Assembly: GCA_023133295.1 (NCBI GenBank)
Contig: JAGLWT010000134.1
Span: 1-62,458, forward strand
Length of the DNA: 62,458 nt
Direction: 5' to 3'
DNA from: a bacterium
GTDB taxonomy: Bacteria > AUK180
Shown in pieces: positions 17,819-25,705 of this stretch. Position 1 is the stretch's first letter. The number at the start of each line of letters is the position of its first letter. A program made the translations under genes and the position numbers. The notes below the pieces were generated by a model. The model searched no databases, was not told the origin of the DNA, and saw only the letters and a program-made list of their open reading frames with translations.

Positions 17819-18672
17819 TCTTTACTCAGATAGTGGTCGTTGGTGCAGGCCCCGCAGGCCTTTCCGCAGCTATTCAATTAAAGCGCAGCGGATTGGAAGT
17901 GTTGGTTGTGGAGAAAGCCCTGCCGGGAGGATTGATATCCAATGGCTGGAATGTCGAAAATTTCCCCGGTATGCCGCCTCTCAAAGGGGAAGAGGTCGCC
18001 GGCCGGTTGGTAGAGGCATTTGATGAGATGCGCATTCCCTTTGTTAAGGACGAGATCATTGATCTTTCAAAGCATGAGGGCGAGTGGATACTAAAAAGTA
18101 TATCAGAGGAATATGTGAGCAGTAATGTTGTTATTGCTGCGGGCACGGTTCCGATAATCCCGAACATCCAAGGCCTCAATGACCTTCCCGCCGCACGCAT
18201 TCATTATAATGTAAGCGAGATGCTGCTGACCGCCCAGCGGCTTTGTATCATCGGCGCCAGCGACGCGGCTTATGATCAAGCCTTGACCCTTGAAGAAAGG
18301 GGAAATGAGGTACATATCGTTCAGCGTTCTATTTCCACTGCCCTGCCGCTTCTTCAGAACGAAGTAGTACGGTGTGAGAATATTGACATACACATAGGGA
18401 TCGAAATTTCCGGTATCTCGATCTGTGATCACGGCAAGATATGTCTGCGTGTGAAAGGTGACGATAATTTTACCATGGATTTTGCTCACATCCTATTGGC
18501 ATGCGGCAGAAAGCCCTCCCCATTATATAGATCTGAAATTAAGCAAAGCGGGATATATTTTTGCGGCGACATAGTGAATGGCCTTTTCAGGCAGGCGGGT
18601 ATCGCTGCCGGCGACGGCCTGAGAACCGCAATGAAATTACTGAGAGATATTGGACATGCGCCAAGTAATTAA
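17815..18672 (+). CDS. Thioredoxin-reductase-like FAD/NAD(P) oxidoreductase lacking the CxxC
   Basis: A 285-residue two-dinucleotide-domain flavoprotein. GAGPAGLSAA at residues 9-18 is the FAD site. IIGASDAAYD near residue 143 takes the place of the NAD(P) GGGNSA motif. The C-terminal GIYFCGDIVNGLFRQAGIAAGDG is the conserved FAD-binding end. Overall length and layout match thioredoxin reductase, but the region between the two domains has no CxxC pair, so dithiol exchange as in TrxR is unlikely. It could reduce a partner protein directly or act like ferredoxin-NADP reductases of this fold. It is coupled to both neighbours by overlapping ends. Confidence 0.82.
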   Translation: MIFTQIVVVGAGPAGLSAAIQLKRSGLEVLVVEKALPGGLISNGWNVENFPGMPPLKGEEVAGRLVEAFDEMRIPFVKDEIIDLSKHEGEWILKSISEEYVSSNVVIAAGTVPIIPNIQGLNDLPAARIHYNVSEMLLTAQRLCIIGASDAAYDQALTLEERGNEVHIVQRSISTALPLLQNEVVRCENIDIHIGIEISGISICDHGKICLRVKGDDNFTMDFAHILLACGRKPSPLYRSEIKQSGIYFCGDIVNGLFRQAGIAAGDGLRTAMKLLRDIGHAPSN

Positions 18673-19579
18673 AAGAACGAGAAAAAGTGAGATCGCGACC
18701 GTATATATAGCTGATATTAACGGCAAGAAGGTTGAATTCGTGGAATCCATACAGCCCCCATTATCAAAAACAGAGAAATGGGTAATGATACTTTCCACTC
18801 TCTTCGGTTGTCCTTCCGGGTGTTTATTCTGCGATGCTGGAGGCGCTTATTATGGCAAGATGACTTCCGACGATATCCTTTTTCAATGTGACCATATGGT
18901 GTATTCCGCCAATGCCAAAGGTATCGTAGAGACAGAGCGGCTGAAGGTACAATTTGCGAGAATGGGAGAGCCGTCGCTTAACTCTGCCGTGCTGGATGTT
19001 CTGCGGGAGCTTCCGCACCGCTACGAATACAAAGGTGCGCTGATGCCTTCTGTATCTTCTATTGCCCCTCTGGGAACGGAAAGTTTTTTCGAGGACTTGA
19101 TCGCGATAAAAAACACCCTGTACGGAAAGAATTTTCAATTACAATTTTCAATTCATTCAACGGATAAAACGCAAAGAGACCATATGATGCCGATAGACAA
19201 GTGGGATCTGCGGCAGATCGCGGATTATGGAAACAAGTTCTTCTCCCCGGGCGAAAGAAAAATCACCTTGAATTTCGCGGCATCCGAGAGGATCAGTGTT
19301 GATGTGCGCCATCTTGCCGACATCTTCAACAAGGAGAAATTCATCATCAAGATCACTCCGGTCAATCCTACATATTCTGCGGTAAAACACGGCTTGGATT
19401 CATCTGACGCAGTATTTCAGAAGCGGCTCGTAGAAGAATTCACAGATGCTGGCTTTGAGGTGATACACAGTATCGGAGAGAATGAAGAAAATAAGATCGG
19501 TTCGAATTGCGGTCAATATATCCTATCGGAGCGTGAATCTCAGAAGGGATCCTACACCTACGAATTAGAGGATGTTTAA
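18656..19579 (+). CDS. RlmN-like radical SAM protein (divergent)
   Basis: A 307-residue radical SAM protein resembling RlmN/Cfr. The cluster motif is GCPSGCLFC (C52, C56, C59), CxxxCxxC spacing. ARMGEPSLN replaces the MGMGEPLxN motif, and near the end SNCGQY (C285) matches the catalytic ACGQL cysteine of RlmN. The resolving cysteine that lies seven residues before the first cluster cysteine in RlmN (C118 in E. coli) is an isoleucine here. The N-terminal accessory domain is much shorter than in RlmN. It may methylate an RNA or protein differently, or do other chemistry. The ATG at 18656 is preferred over a TTG at 18650. It overlaps the flavoprotein gene by 17 nt. Confidence 0.78.
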   Translation: MRQVIKRTRKSEIATVYIADINGKKVEFVESIQPPLSKTEKWVMILSTLFGCPSGCLFCDAGGAYYGKMTSDDILFQCDHMVYSANAKGIVETERLKVQFARMGEPSLNSAVLDVLRELPHRYEYKGALMPSVSSIAPLGTESFFEDLIAIKNTLYGKNFQLQFSIHSTDKTQRDHMMPIDKWDLRQIADYGNKFFSPGERKITLNFAASERISVDVRHLADIFNKEKFIIKITPVNPTYSAVKHGLDSSDAVFQKRLVEEFTDAGFEVIHSIGENEENKIGSNCGQYILSERESQKGSYTYELEDV

Positions 19580-19596
19580 TTTACGATCCATTTCAG

Positions 19597-20457
19597 TCAA
19601 AGATATTTAACGGTATACATGTGTATGCGTTGCATCAGTCGGCTTTTATAGGGTAAAGCATCATTAACTGGAGTCATCATATCACATGCATTATATCCTG
19701 ACGCGATCCTAAAGAATTTTAAATACCCCGGCCTGATGGCGTCCTGTTTGCAGATATACATACATTTCATACAGAGCTTGCATCGTTTTCCCCATTCAGG
19801 ATACCCGTCCTTATTTAGTATGATATTGCTTACTGGGCAAGATGCCGCGCATTGGCCGCATTTTACGCATTTGCTCTTGTTTAGCTCTATTTTTCTGCCG
19901 AAATACTTAGCACCCTTTACTTCAAATGTACTAAAGAGCCTTGCGAGGATATCAATAACAAAACCGCTTTTCTCATGCGCGCATTTTCCATCAATTATTT
20001 CTTTGACCATTCTCGATATTCTCAGTTTCGCTGTCAAGTACAGGTCATATGATAATCCGGGCGGGTATTTTAAAAAGGTATTTGCCGGCATAACAAAAGA
20101 CGCCTCATAGGAGATTACATACCCTTTTTTTCTCAATACTTTCCTCACCCATGTGAAAGCTCCGTTCTTCATAGGGTCCCCGGCATTCTTGAAGAGAATG
20201 ATCTTTTTGCCCATTCCCGGGGGAAGGCGGTGGACAAAGTCAAATACATTGGGCGGCGCATTGAAGGCATGCACGGGGAATCCTAAAATGATATAGCAAT
20301 TGCTCAGGGATGGGAGCTTCCCGCTGCTCAAAATCTCCTCGGTCGGAAATAGCTCGGTGGCTATATTCGCCTTTTCGAATTGCTTTTTAAAAAGGTCCGC
20401 AAGGATGGCGGTATTTCCGGTTCCTGTAAAATAAAATATCTTTGTGTTCTGATTCAT
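19597..20457 (-). CDS. EFR1-type flavodoxin-ferredoxin fusion protein
   Basis: A 286-residue cytoplasmic electron-transfer protein. The N-terminus is a flavodoxin-like domain with the FMN phosphate loop YFTGTGNTAILA and GFPVHAFNAPP. The C-terminal third holds two 4Fe-4S sets, CVKCGQCAASCP and CKLCMKCMYIC. This is the EFR1 (EFR1-family ferrodoxin) arrangement found in many anaerobes, which points to an anaerobic lifestyle. It is convergent with the RlmN-like gene; only 17 bp separate the stops. Its ATG overlaps the stop of a 48-codon upstream ORF. Confidence 0.85.
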   Translation of the reverse strand: MNQNTKIFYFTGTGNTAILADLFKKQFEKANIATELFPTEEILSSGKLPSLSNCYIILGFPVHAFNAPPNVFDFVHRLPPGMGKKIILFKNAGDPMKNGAFTWVRKVLRKKGYVISYEASFVMPANTFLKYPPGLSYDLYLTAKLRISRMVKEIIDGKCAHEKSGFVIDILARLFSTFEVKGAKYFGRKIELNKSKCVKCGQCAASCPVSNIILNKDGYPEWGKRCKLCMKCMYICKQDAIRPGYLKFFRIASGYNACDMMTPVNDALPYKSRLMQRIHMYTVKYL

Positions 20458-20600
20458 AAATAATGATAATGGCTGATGCTATTTTGTTCAGCATGAGAGA
20501 AGCGGGGAACGCCGCGCTTATTGTTCGGTGGAATTGACTCAAATCTAAACATTCCATTGTTGTCGTATTTGTGAATCAGATCATAAGCCTGCTCTTTCAT
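20454..20600 (-). CDS. Small ORF (48 aa) coupled to the EFR1 gene
   Basis: A 48-codon frame starting MKEQAYDLIHKYDNNGMFRF and ending SISHYHYL. It has no recognised domain. The stop TGA overlaps the ATG of the EFR1 gene by 4 nt. A TTGACA/TAAAAT pair stands upstream with its expected start point on the ATG, so translation would be leaderless. A decayed copy of its first half lies at 23318-23393. The words LIHKYDNNGMF recall the N-termini of some sugar-phosphate isomerases, but that is too weak to name it. It may be a leader peptide or a gene fragment. Confidence 0.4.
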   Translation of the reverse strand: MKEQAYDLIHKYDNNGMFRFESIPPNNKRGVPRFSHAEQNSISHYHYL

Positions 20601-20606
20601 CGGTAT

Positions 20607-20634
20607 ATTTTACTATAAAATGGCCATTTGTCAA
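20607..20634 (-). promoter_or_regulatory. Sigma-70-type promoter for the small ORF/EFR1 unit
   Basis: On the minus strand TTGACA (20634-20629), 16 nt, TAAAAT (20612-20607). Six bases (ATACCG) then separate the -10 box from the ATG at 20600, so the predicted start point is the A of the start codon. Confidence 0.6.
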
Positions 20635-20645
20635 GAAGTATGGAT

Positions 20646-20674
20646 TTGACAAATTTTTGAAACTCCATTAAACT
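20646..20674 (+). promoter_or_regulatory. Sigma-70-type promoter for the 20694 gene
   Basis: TTGACA (20646-20651), 17 nt spacer, TAAACT (20669-20674). It is divergent from the minus-strand promoter 12 bp away. An ordinary short leader with GAGGAG follows before the ATG at 20694. Confidence 0.65.
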
Positions 20675-20693
20675 AAAAATAGAGGAGTTGTTG

Positions 20694-20945
20694 ATGAAAG
20701 GGATTCTTGTTATTGTTCTATGTGTTCTTGCCGCTGTATTCGTATATGCGGATTCTACAGAGATAATCTCTCAGATAGATGAATTGGCAGCGCATTTTGC
20801 TTCTTCCAATGAGGATGTCCAGCAGCCCATCGGAGTTCTACCGTTCAAATCAATAGGAAAGTCAGTGGAAAAAGGACAGATCGGTGAGCTTGTTACCACT
20901 CTTTTAATCGATGGATTGATCAATAAAGCGGGCTGCGGCTGGTAG
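20694..20945 (+). pseudogene. Truncated CsgG/FlgO-like secreted protein
   Basis: About 83 codons with a clear signal peptide (MKGILVIVLCVLAAVFVYA), then a segment typical of the start of FlgO/CsgG/TolB-like domains: IGVLPFKSIGKSVEKG and IGELVTTLLIDGLINK. The frame then stops at KAGCGW. Reading one base over just before the stop gives GLRLVE, which looks like the expected continuation of that fold (xxLVERxxL), so there is a frameshift and the rest of the domain is missing. A strong promoter and ribosome binding site remain. A full-length relative lies at 23458-24687. Confidence 0.55.
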
Positions 20946-21008
20946 AATATTGCTGTCAATGGTTTGCTTTGGGAAAAACAAATTTTATAAAAAATATAGG
21001 AGGGCATA

Positions 21009-21335
21009 ATGCTGATCACCACTACACCGACTATTGAAGGGAAAAGGATCGTGAAGTACTTGGGCCTTGTTAATGGAGAGTCGATTATCGGCGCAAATCT
21101 CTTTAGGGATTTTCTTGCGAGCATCACGGATATAATAGGTGGCCGGTCAAAGGCGTATGAAGATGCGCTTGTTGCTACAAGGAAGGCTGCTATTGATGAA
21201 ATGATAGAATTCGCACAAGAAAAAGGAGCAAACGCAGTAATAGGTGTTGACATTGATTATGAAACTATTACCATCAATAAAGGCGGCACGATGATGATGG
21301 TCTCGGTTGCGGGTACGGCAGTTAGGATTGAGTAG
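21009..21335 (+). CDS. YbjQ/UPF0145 family protein
   Basis: A 108-residue heavy-metal-binding-domain-like (YbjQ, UPF0145) protein. It shows the family pattern LITTTPTIEGKRIVKYLGLVNGE, then AYEDALVATRKAAIDEMI with EKGANAVIGVDIDYE, and TGTAVRI-like residues (here AGTAVRIE) at the end. The family forms pentamers and has no settled function. It follows the truncated CsgG-like gene after about 60 nt with AGGAGG upstream, and is coupled to a CPBP protease gene. Confidence 0.85.
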   Translation: MLITTTPTIEGKRIVKYLGLVNGESIIGANLFRDFLASITDIIGGRSKAYEDALVATRKAAIDEMIEFAQEKGANAVIGVDIDYETITINKGGTMMMVSVAGTAVRIE

Positions 21336-22014
21336 AAAAAGTTTTCCCAAAGATCTGTTCGTAATCATATTATCCGCGCTTGCTGCTTCTCTCTGGATCT
21401 ATTTTTCCCTGAAATATATCAGAAATGTCTGGATCACTTTTTTCGGGTATCATATCTTCTTATGCCTGCTTGTGCCGCTTTTTCATATTTTTCCAAGAGG
21501 TTTCGGGTTTTCATTTTCCCGCATCATCGCTCTTCGCAATTTTAAAAGAGCCCTCCTTCCCGGCCTTGTTACGGGCGCGGCAATGTTCGCCGTCATCTTC
21601 ATCTTCTTCAGGATCTTTGGAAGCAGCGTATTGGATATGGAAGGGATACTGGAGCTTACATCCAAATTGGGAGTAACGGATTCGAATCTGTTTGTATTTT
21701 TATTATTCATGACTATAGCCAACGCTACTGTGGAAGAATTCTTCTGGAGGGGATATGTCCTTGGCGGGTTGAGGCATTTCATTGGGGCCCGAAGAGCTCT
21801 TTTGTTTTCCAGTGTCCTTTTTACACTTCATCACATTGCAACCACAAGCATATTATTCGCATCGGCTTCCGCAGTCCTTTTTTCCGCTTCGATCTTTCTT
21901 TCCGGGATCTTCTTTGGCCATATGAGATTGCATTATCGATCTATTTACGCACCTGTCATCAGCCATTTTCTTGCCGATATCGGTATAATGGTAGTTTATT
22001 TGATCTATATGTGA
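21328..22014 (+). CDS. CPBP-family intramembrane metalloprotease
   Basis: A membrane protein of about 228 residues with six or more hydrophobic segments. It carries the CPBP/CAAX-protease (Abi) motifs: EEFFWRG (double Glu), FTLHH with the conserved His, and SHFLAD near the C-terminus. Such proteases process prenylated proteins in eukaryotes; bacterial ones act on unknown, sometimes bacteriocin-related, substrates. The start is uncertain: TTG at 21328 overlaps the ybjQ stop by 8 nt, and TTG at 21307 would add 7 residues. Confidence 0.8.
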   Translation: MSRKSFPKDLFVIILSALAASLWIYFSLKYIRNVWITFFGYHIFLCLLVPLFHIFPRGFGFSFSRIIALRNFKRALLPGLVTGAAMFAVIFIFFRIFGSSVLDMEGILELTSKLGVTDSNLFVFLLFMTIANATVEEFFWRGYVLGGLRHFIGARRALLFSSVLFTLHHIATTSILFASASAVLFSASIFLSGIFFGHMRLHYRSIYAPVISHFLADIGIMVVYLIYM

Positions 22015-22061
22015 AAGCGAAGCATTAACGTGTGATGTAGCAAAGATTGTTTATAAGTTAA

Positions 22062-22136
22062 GCTTCGCAGAGCACAAGCGACAAGAGCACAAGTGCACAA
22101 GTGGGGGAAACGCAAGAAGTAAATACCAAATGGATC
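22062..22136. repeat. Intergenic repeat, inverted partner at 44702-44776
   Basis: About 75 bp, running from the GCAGAGCACAAGCGACAAGA region to AAATGGATC, match the reverse complement of 44702-44776 with about five mismatches counted by eye. A further piece (22130-22157) matches the reverse complement of a segment near 44473-44500 with one mismatch. The rest of 22015-22217 is low-information CACAAG/AACCTC-rich sequence without genes. Confidence 0.8.
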
Positions 22137-22217
22137 TTTCGTTGCACTCAAGATGACAGCTCATGCTAATTCTCCTTCCCCAACTAACCTCGAACCTCCA
22201 TCCTCTAGCCTCTTTCT

Positions 22218-23054
22218 CTACCCGCTCTTGCCGTCGTGTCCGAATATCAAAACATTGGGTTCTTTCGGCTCTTCCCAGAATTGAAAGCCCGATTCCAGCA
22301 AAAGAGGAATAAGGGTTGCTTTACTGTCCTCGAGCATTATCTCATAATGGCCCTCACCCTTGAAAACGAAGTTAAGCGCCTTTTGGAATATTTTGAAATT
22401 ATTGACATCAAGCTCAGGGCAGTAACATGAATTATACGGCTGTGCCAGATGGAAATAGATCCCGTCCGTCTCATAGCCCTTGGTGTTATCGACAATATAT
22501 GGCATTGAAGCTTTTGAGTTCTTGACAAAATGCCAGCCGATGGGGATATGTCCACGGCATTTGGAATATTTGGAATATTGAGGCCTTATTGGCTTCGGCT
22601 CCGCGAATTCCTCATTTGCTTTAAGCTCATAAGTGAGGACAAAGAGCTTTTCGATCACATGGAACCCGCCCTTTTCAGCCATTGCGATCGAGCCGGAATT
22701 CGTGTAATAAGTTGAAAACTCCATTGCGCCGATCTCTCGATCCCGTATCATAGCTATTCCGATCTCTGTACAGAAATCGTATAGATCCCTGCCGAATCCT
22801 CTACCTTGGAAGTCAGGATGAATTCTCAATGCTTCCAGCCAAAGAATGTGTTCCGGAAAAAGAGTCATCTTCGCACAGCCGGCGACCTTATTCTTGTATA
22901 TAAGGACATAGAAATAACCGTCTTTATGGAATTTCTCAAATGCAGCAGCGAGATAATCATCACCATCCCATGTCTTTGACGAGATCTCTTCAATTCCCGA
23001 TCTGTCGGAAACGGCTGCAAGTCTGATCGTGATGTCCGAGTCTTTGATGTTCAT
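22218..23054 (-). CDS. GNAT-family N-acetyltransferase
   Basis: 278 residues. The N-terminal ~150 residues form a GNAT domain with the acetyl-CoA loop in LRIHPDFQGRGFGRDLYD and the following YTNSGSIAMAEKGGF, typical of motif B. The C-terminal ~120 residues hold a second region, perhaps a degenerate GNAT repeat, ending in LLESGFQFWEE. It acylates an amine of unknown identity. It is monocistronic as far as can be seen, flanked by repeat-rich spacers. Confidence 0.82.
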   Translation of the reverse strand: MNIKDSDITIRLAAVSDRSGIEEISSKTWDGDDYLAAAFEKFHKDGYFYVLIYKNKVAGCAKMTLFPEHILWLEALRIHPDFQGRGFGRDLYDFCTEIGIAMIRDREIGAMEFSTYYTNSGSIAMAEKGGFHVIEKLFVLTYELKANEEFAEPKPIRPQYSKYSKCRGHIPIGWHFVKNSKASMPYIVDNTKGYETDGIYFHLAQPYNSCYCPELDVNNFKIFQKALNFVFKGEGHYEIMLEDSKATLIPLLLESGFQFWEEPKEPNVLIFGHDGKSG

Positions 23055-23224
23055 TGCTTATTATACACTGTCGGTCTCTTCAAAACAAATTCAGTTCTTT
23101 TCCATTGATGGATAATGAACGCTAGTGATCTGATTTGTAAATACGATGACAATGGCTGATAGTGGTACAAGTGCACAAGCGACAAGGGCACAAGTGACAA
23201 GTGGGGAAATGAAGAAGAAGAGAA

Positions 23225-23264
23225 TGTCATCCAGAGGGAGCTTGCGACCGTGGGATCCAGTTTT
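23225..23264. repeat. 40-bp intergenic repeat, copy 1
   Basis: TGTCATCCAGAGGGAGCTTG and the 20 bases after it are identical to 44425-44464, in the same orientation. It lies in the 403-bp gene-free spacer 23055-23457, which otherwise holds CACAAGTG-type words (23165-23204), a decayed ORF copy and a GC-rich hairpin (GCACGGC/GCCGTGC, 23400-23416). Confidence 0.85.
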
Positions 23265-23317
23265 ATTTAATCCTGGTTCCCACTTTACACCTCACACTTC
23301 AGACTGCATTTATCGTT

Positions 23318-23393
23318 GGAATTGACTCAGATCTAAACATTCCAGTGTTAACATATTTATGAATTAGAACACTTGTTTCTTTCGAAACACTCG
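23318..23393 (-). pseudogene. Decayed copy of the 48-aa ORF start
   Basis: On the minus strand this reads KETSVLIHKYVNTGMFRSESIP, close to KEQAYDLIHKYDNNGMFRFE of the ORF at 20454-20600. At DNA level GGAATTGACTCARATCTAAA and the next bases are shared. It has no start codon and soon ends, so it is a relic. Confidence 0.5.
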
Positions 23394-23457
23394 GTGGGCG
23401 CACGGCTGCGCCGTGCTCGAGAGCGTGCGGGGGGCACAAGCAGTGCTCGCGGGTCTT

Positions 23458-24687
23458 TTAGAATTTTGCCCCCACTCCGAATTTCAGCAGCGGGACCAGG
23501 ATGTCGGCTGTATCTTCTTCATCTTCCACATTTCTTGTGAATGTGAAAAGAGTTGCCCAGAATCCCCATTCCACCATTAAGTTAAATTGTCCGATCTCTG
23601 CCATTATTCCCAATGGGAGATGTACCATTAATCCTGTAGAGTATCCGGATATTGGAGATTCAAATGATCCGCTTCCTGAAGTATAACCAAGTACATGATC
23701 GGACCGCCACATATTCATTGTCATTCCGAAGCCTGCTCCGCCGTAAATTGAAAGGGCCTTTGCCATTTCATAATAATATACGATCTGAACATCCACCGCA
23801 AGCACTCCTATGGAGAAATAGCTGTCATAGACGAATACCGTAGTTCCCACATCGTAACCGTTAACATAAACGGGAGCTTCCTGGGCGATGATATCCATAT
23901 TCTGATAGAAGATCTCTACGGTCAGGCCGGGATATCCTTTTTTCCCTTCAAAGGCGAACACTCCGCCTATCTTTAGCGAAAGCGGGATTGAGATATCGGC
24001 TTTCAAATGCCGCCATTCAATATTATCAAAGGGTTCGGAAAAAGCTCCGGTTATCCCAAGATGCGATTTAAGTATCTCGTCATTGGTATTGCTGAAATTC
24101 AACCTCATCGTGCCGCCACCGACGCCGTATGTGAATATCAGGAAGTTATACCCCTTGAACTTGGGCGCATCGCCCTTAGTGGCCTTCTTCGATGCAACGG
24201 TGATCGGAGCGGTCACGGGTGTAGGCGCAGTCTCAATGCCGCTGAGCTCATCCGCCATATGCCTGATCTTTTCCAAAAGCGCCTCTTCGGAATCAGCTTC
24301 CGCAGATGTGGCATCAATGATCTCTCCGGTCTCAACATTGATGAGCTTGATATTAAGAAGAAAGATCGAACCGACCTTGCCAAGTGTCCCCACGAACATA
24401 CTCCTTACCCCGAGGACCTTACCCATTTGTACGAGGCATTCCTGACTGGTACATCCGGATATCTGATACTGCTGTTCTTTCAAGATCTCTTCCATACTTT
24501 CGCGTGAAACTATAAGATACTTACCTCTATTGACCAATTGGGTACGGAAATAATCGGAGATGGTCAGGACAAGTCCTTTATTTACGGCATTTCCCTCTTG
24601 CAGGTCGATAAATGCTGCCGGAATTTTATTCTCAGCAAAGACGATAAGCAATGAAAACAGGCAAAGTAGCAATATTGATCTTTTCAT
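23458..24687 (-). CDS. CsgG-like N-terminal domain with C-terminal beta-barrel-like region
   Basis: A 409-residue exported protein with signal peptide MKRSILLLCLFSLLIVFA. Residues ~20-160 resemble CsgG/FlgO-like periplasmic domains: AAFIDLQEGNAVNKGLVL, RGKYLIVSRESMEEILKEQ, LGVRSMFVGTLGKVGS and VETGEIIDA. After a Thr/Ala-rich linker the last ~220 residues have alternating hydrophobic strands and end in aromatic-rich GVGAKF, consistent with an outer-membrane barrel. Function is unknown; possibly a secretion or surface-attachment component. Confidence 0.65.
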   Translation of the reverse strand: MKRSILLLCLFSLLIVFAENKIPAAFIDLQEGNAVNKGLVLTISDYFRTQLVNRGKYLIVSRESMEEILKEQQYQISGCTSQECLVQMGKVLGVRSMFVGTLGKVGSIFLLNIKLINVETGEIIDATSAEADSEEALLEKIRHMADELSGIETAPTPVTAPITVASKKATKGDAPKFKGYNFLIFTYGVGGGTMRLNFSNTNDEILKSHLGITGAFSEPFDNIEWRHLKADISIPLSLKIGGVFAFEGKKGYPGLTVEIFYQNMDIIAQEAPVYVNGYDVGTTVFVYDSYFSIGVLAVDVQIVYYYEMAKALSIYGGAGFGMTMNMWRSDHVLGYTSGSGSFESPISGYSTGLMVHLPLGIMAEIGQFNLMVEWGFWATLFTFTRNVEDEEDTADILVPLLKFGVGAKF

Positions 24688-24727
24688 AAAGCCTCGCTTA
24701 TTAATTTTAATCTATATCGTGCAATAA

Positions 24728-25105
24728 TCAATTACCTTTGGATTTCTTTTTCTTTTTGAAATTAAAATATTTTGATGCCGAAATGTCCGAAGGATCATCG
24801 ATGTGTATCAATTCGAGACGAGAGAAATCATATGAAGCCATCAGCGGCGCAACGGCAAATGAGAGGACATTTGAGAATACGACTCCCGAAAATATTTTCA
24901 TCGCCGCATGACTCAGATTATGTTCTCCCTTATAGATCCATATAACTATTCCTGCAATAACAAATAGAAAGAGCATACGGATCTCCTTTGGCGTTTGTAT
25001 TTTGAAGACATTTCCGCATTCGGGACATTTTACATATTTCTTATGGCTTTGGTTCGTAAATGCCTTCTTATCAAATAATGGAGTCTGACATATATTGCAA
25101 TGCAT
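24728..25105 (-). CDS. Small zinc-ribbon membrane protein
   Basis: 125 residues. The N-terminus has CNIC and CPEC pairs, a zinc-ribbon signature. Then come a hydrophobic segment (MLFLFVIAGIVIWIY), a second weaker one, and a basic KKKKKSK tail. No family recognised. It lies 40 bp upstream of the CsgG-like gene on the same strand, so the two may be co-transcribed. Confidence 0.6.
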   Translation of the reverse strand: MHCNICQTPLFDKKAFTNQSHKKYVKCPECGNVFKIQTPKEIRMLFLFVIAGIVIWIYKGEHNLSHAAMKIFSGVVFSNVLSFAVAPLMASYDFSRLELIHIDDPSDISASKYFNFKKKKKSKGN

Positions 25106-25412
25106 GAATAATTATACCACTTAGCCGAATATTTGCAAAACTGTAGGGGCAAGCGCGCAAGTGCAAAGAAAGTACGAAGTACGAGGAGGTTCAGGGAAAA
25201 TGAAGAAATGAACAATGAACAATTATAATACAGATAACAAAGAGATTCTTATCTCAAACGGTTTTTCCGGTTATGGATGTGATTCCTTATCCCATTCTCA
25301 AACCAACCTCTAACCTCCAGCCTCCAACCTCTGCTTCGCCATTGTGCTCTGCGAAGCATAACTTTTGAACAATCTTTTCTCCGTCATCCGTTGTGCGCGT
25401 GCAAGAAAAAAC
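25106..25412. other. Gene-free spacer with mosaic repeats
   Basis: About 300 bp without a convincing gene. It has AAGCGCGCAAGTGC near 25150, CAAAGAGATTCTTATCTCAA (25248-25267, similar to 26170-26189), AACCTCTAACCTCCA near 25306 and TGCTCTGCGAAGCATAACTT near 25345. All recur in other spacers of the window. Confidence 0.6.
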
Positions 25413-25441
25413 TTGACAAATACAAGAAAATGATGTATATA
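25413..25441 (+). promoter_or_regulatory. Sigma-70-type promoter of the XRE gene, start point on the ATG
   Basis: TTGACA (25413-25418), 17 nt, TATATA (25436-25441), then six bases before ATG at 25448. The spacing puts the transcription start on or next to the start codon, and there is no ribosome binding site. The mRNA is probably leaderless. Confidence 0.65.
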
Positions 25442-25447
25442 TACAAT

Positions 25448-25705
25448 ATGAAACAAAGAAAACTTTACAACAGGATCAATTTGTTGCGTCAGGAAAGGAA
25501 ACTTTCAAGAAAAGAATTGGCAGAAAAGATCGGCGTCAACTTCCAGACAGTAGGATATCTGGAAAGGGAAGAGTACAATCCCAGTTTGGATCTGGCATTT
25601 CGTATCAGCGGATGCTTCGGTCTGCCCATTGAATTGATATTTTCCACCAAACCTCAGCCGCCATTAAGCGAGGAGCTGATGAGGTGGAGAAATAAGGAGG
25701 AATAA
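25448..25705 (+). CDS. XRE-family transcriptional regulator
   Basis: An 85-residue Cro/CI-type regulator. The helix-turn-helix spans about residues 8-60: INLLRQERKLSRKELAEKIGV, then NFQTVGYLEREEYNPSLDLA. Short regulators of this kind are usually paired with a membrane protein gene, and here the next ATG follows the stop without a gap. The ATG at 25448 is chosen because the promoter's -10 box overlaps the upstream in-frame candidates. Likely autoregulated. Confidence 0.88.
   Translation: MKQRKLYNRINLLRQERKLSRKELAEKIGVNFQTVGYLEREEYNPSLDLAFRISGCFGLPIELIFSTKPQPPLSEELMRWRNKEE

Noticed and set aside
20458..20690. tRNA or riboswitch in the short spacers
   Set aside because: No cloverleaf, T-loop GTTCRANTC or known aptamer pattern was found here or in the other spacers.
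23400..23416. GC-rich hairpin as terminator of the 23458-24687 gene
   Set aside because: The stem is good on the minus strand but no T run follows it, so I do not call it an intrinsic terminator.
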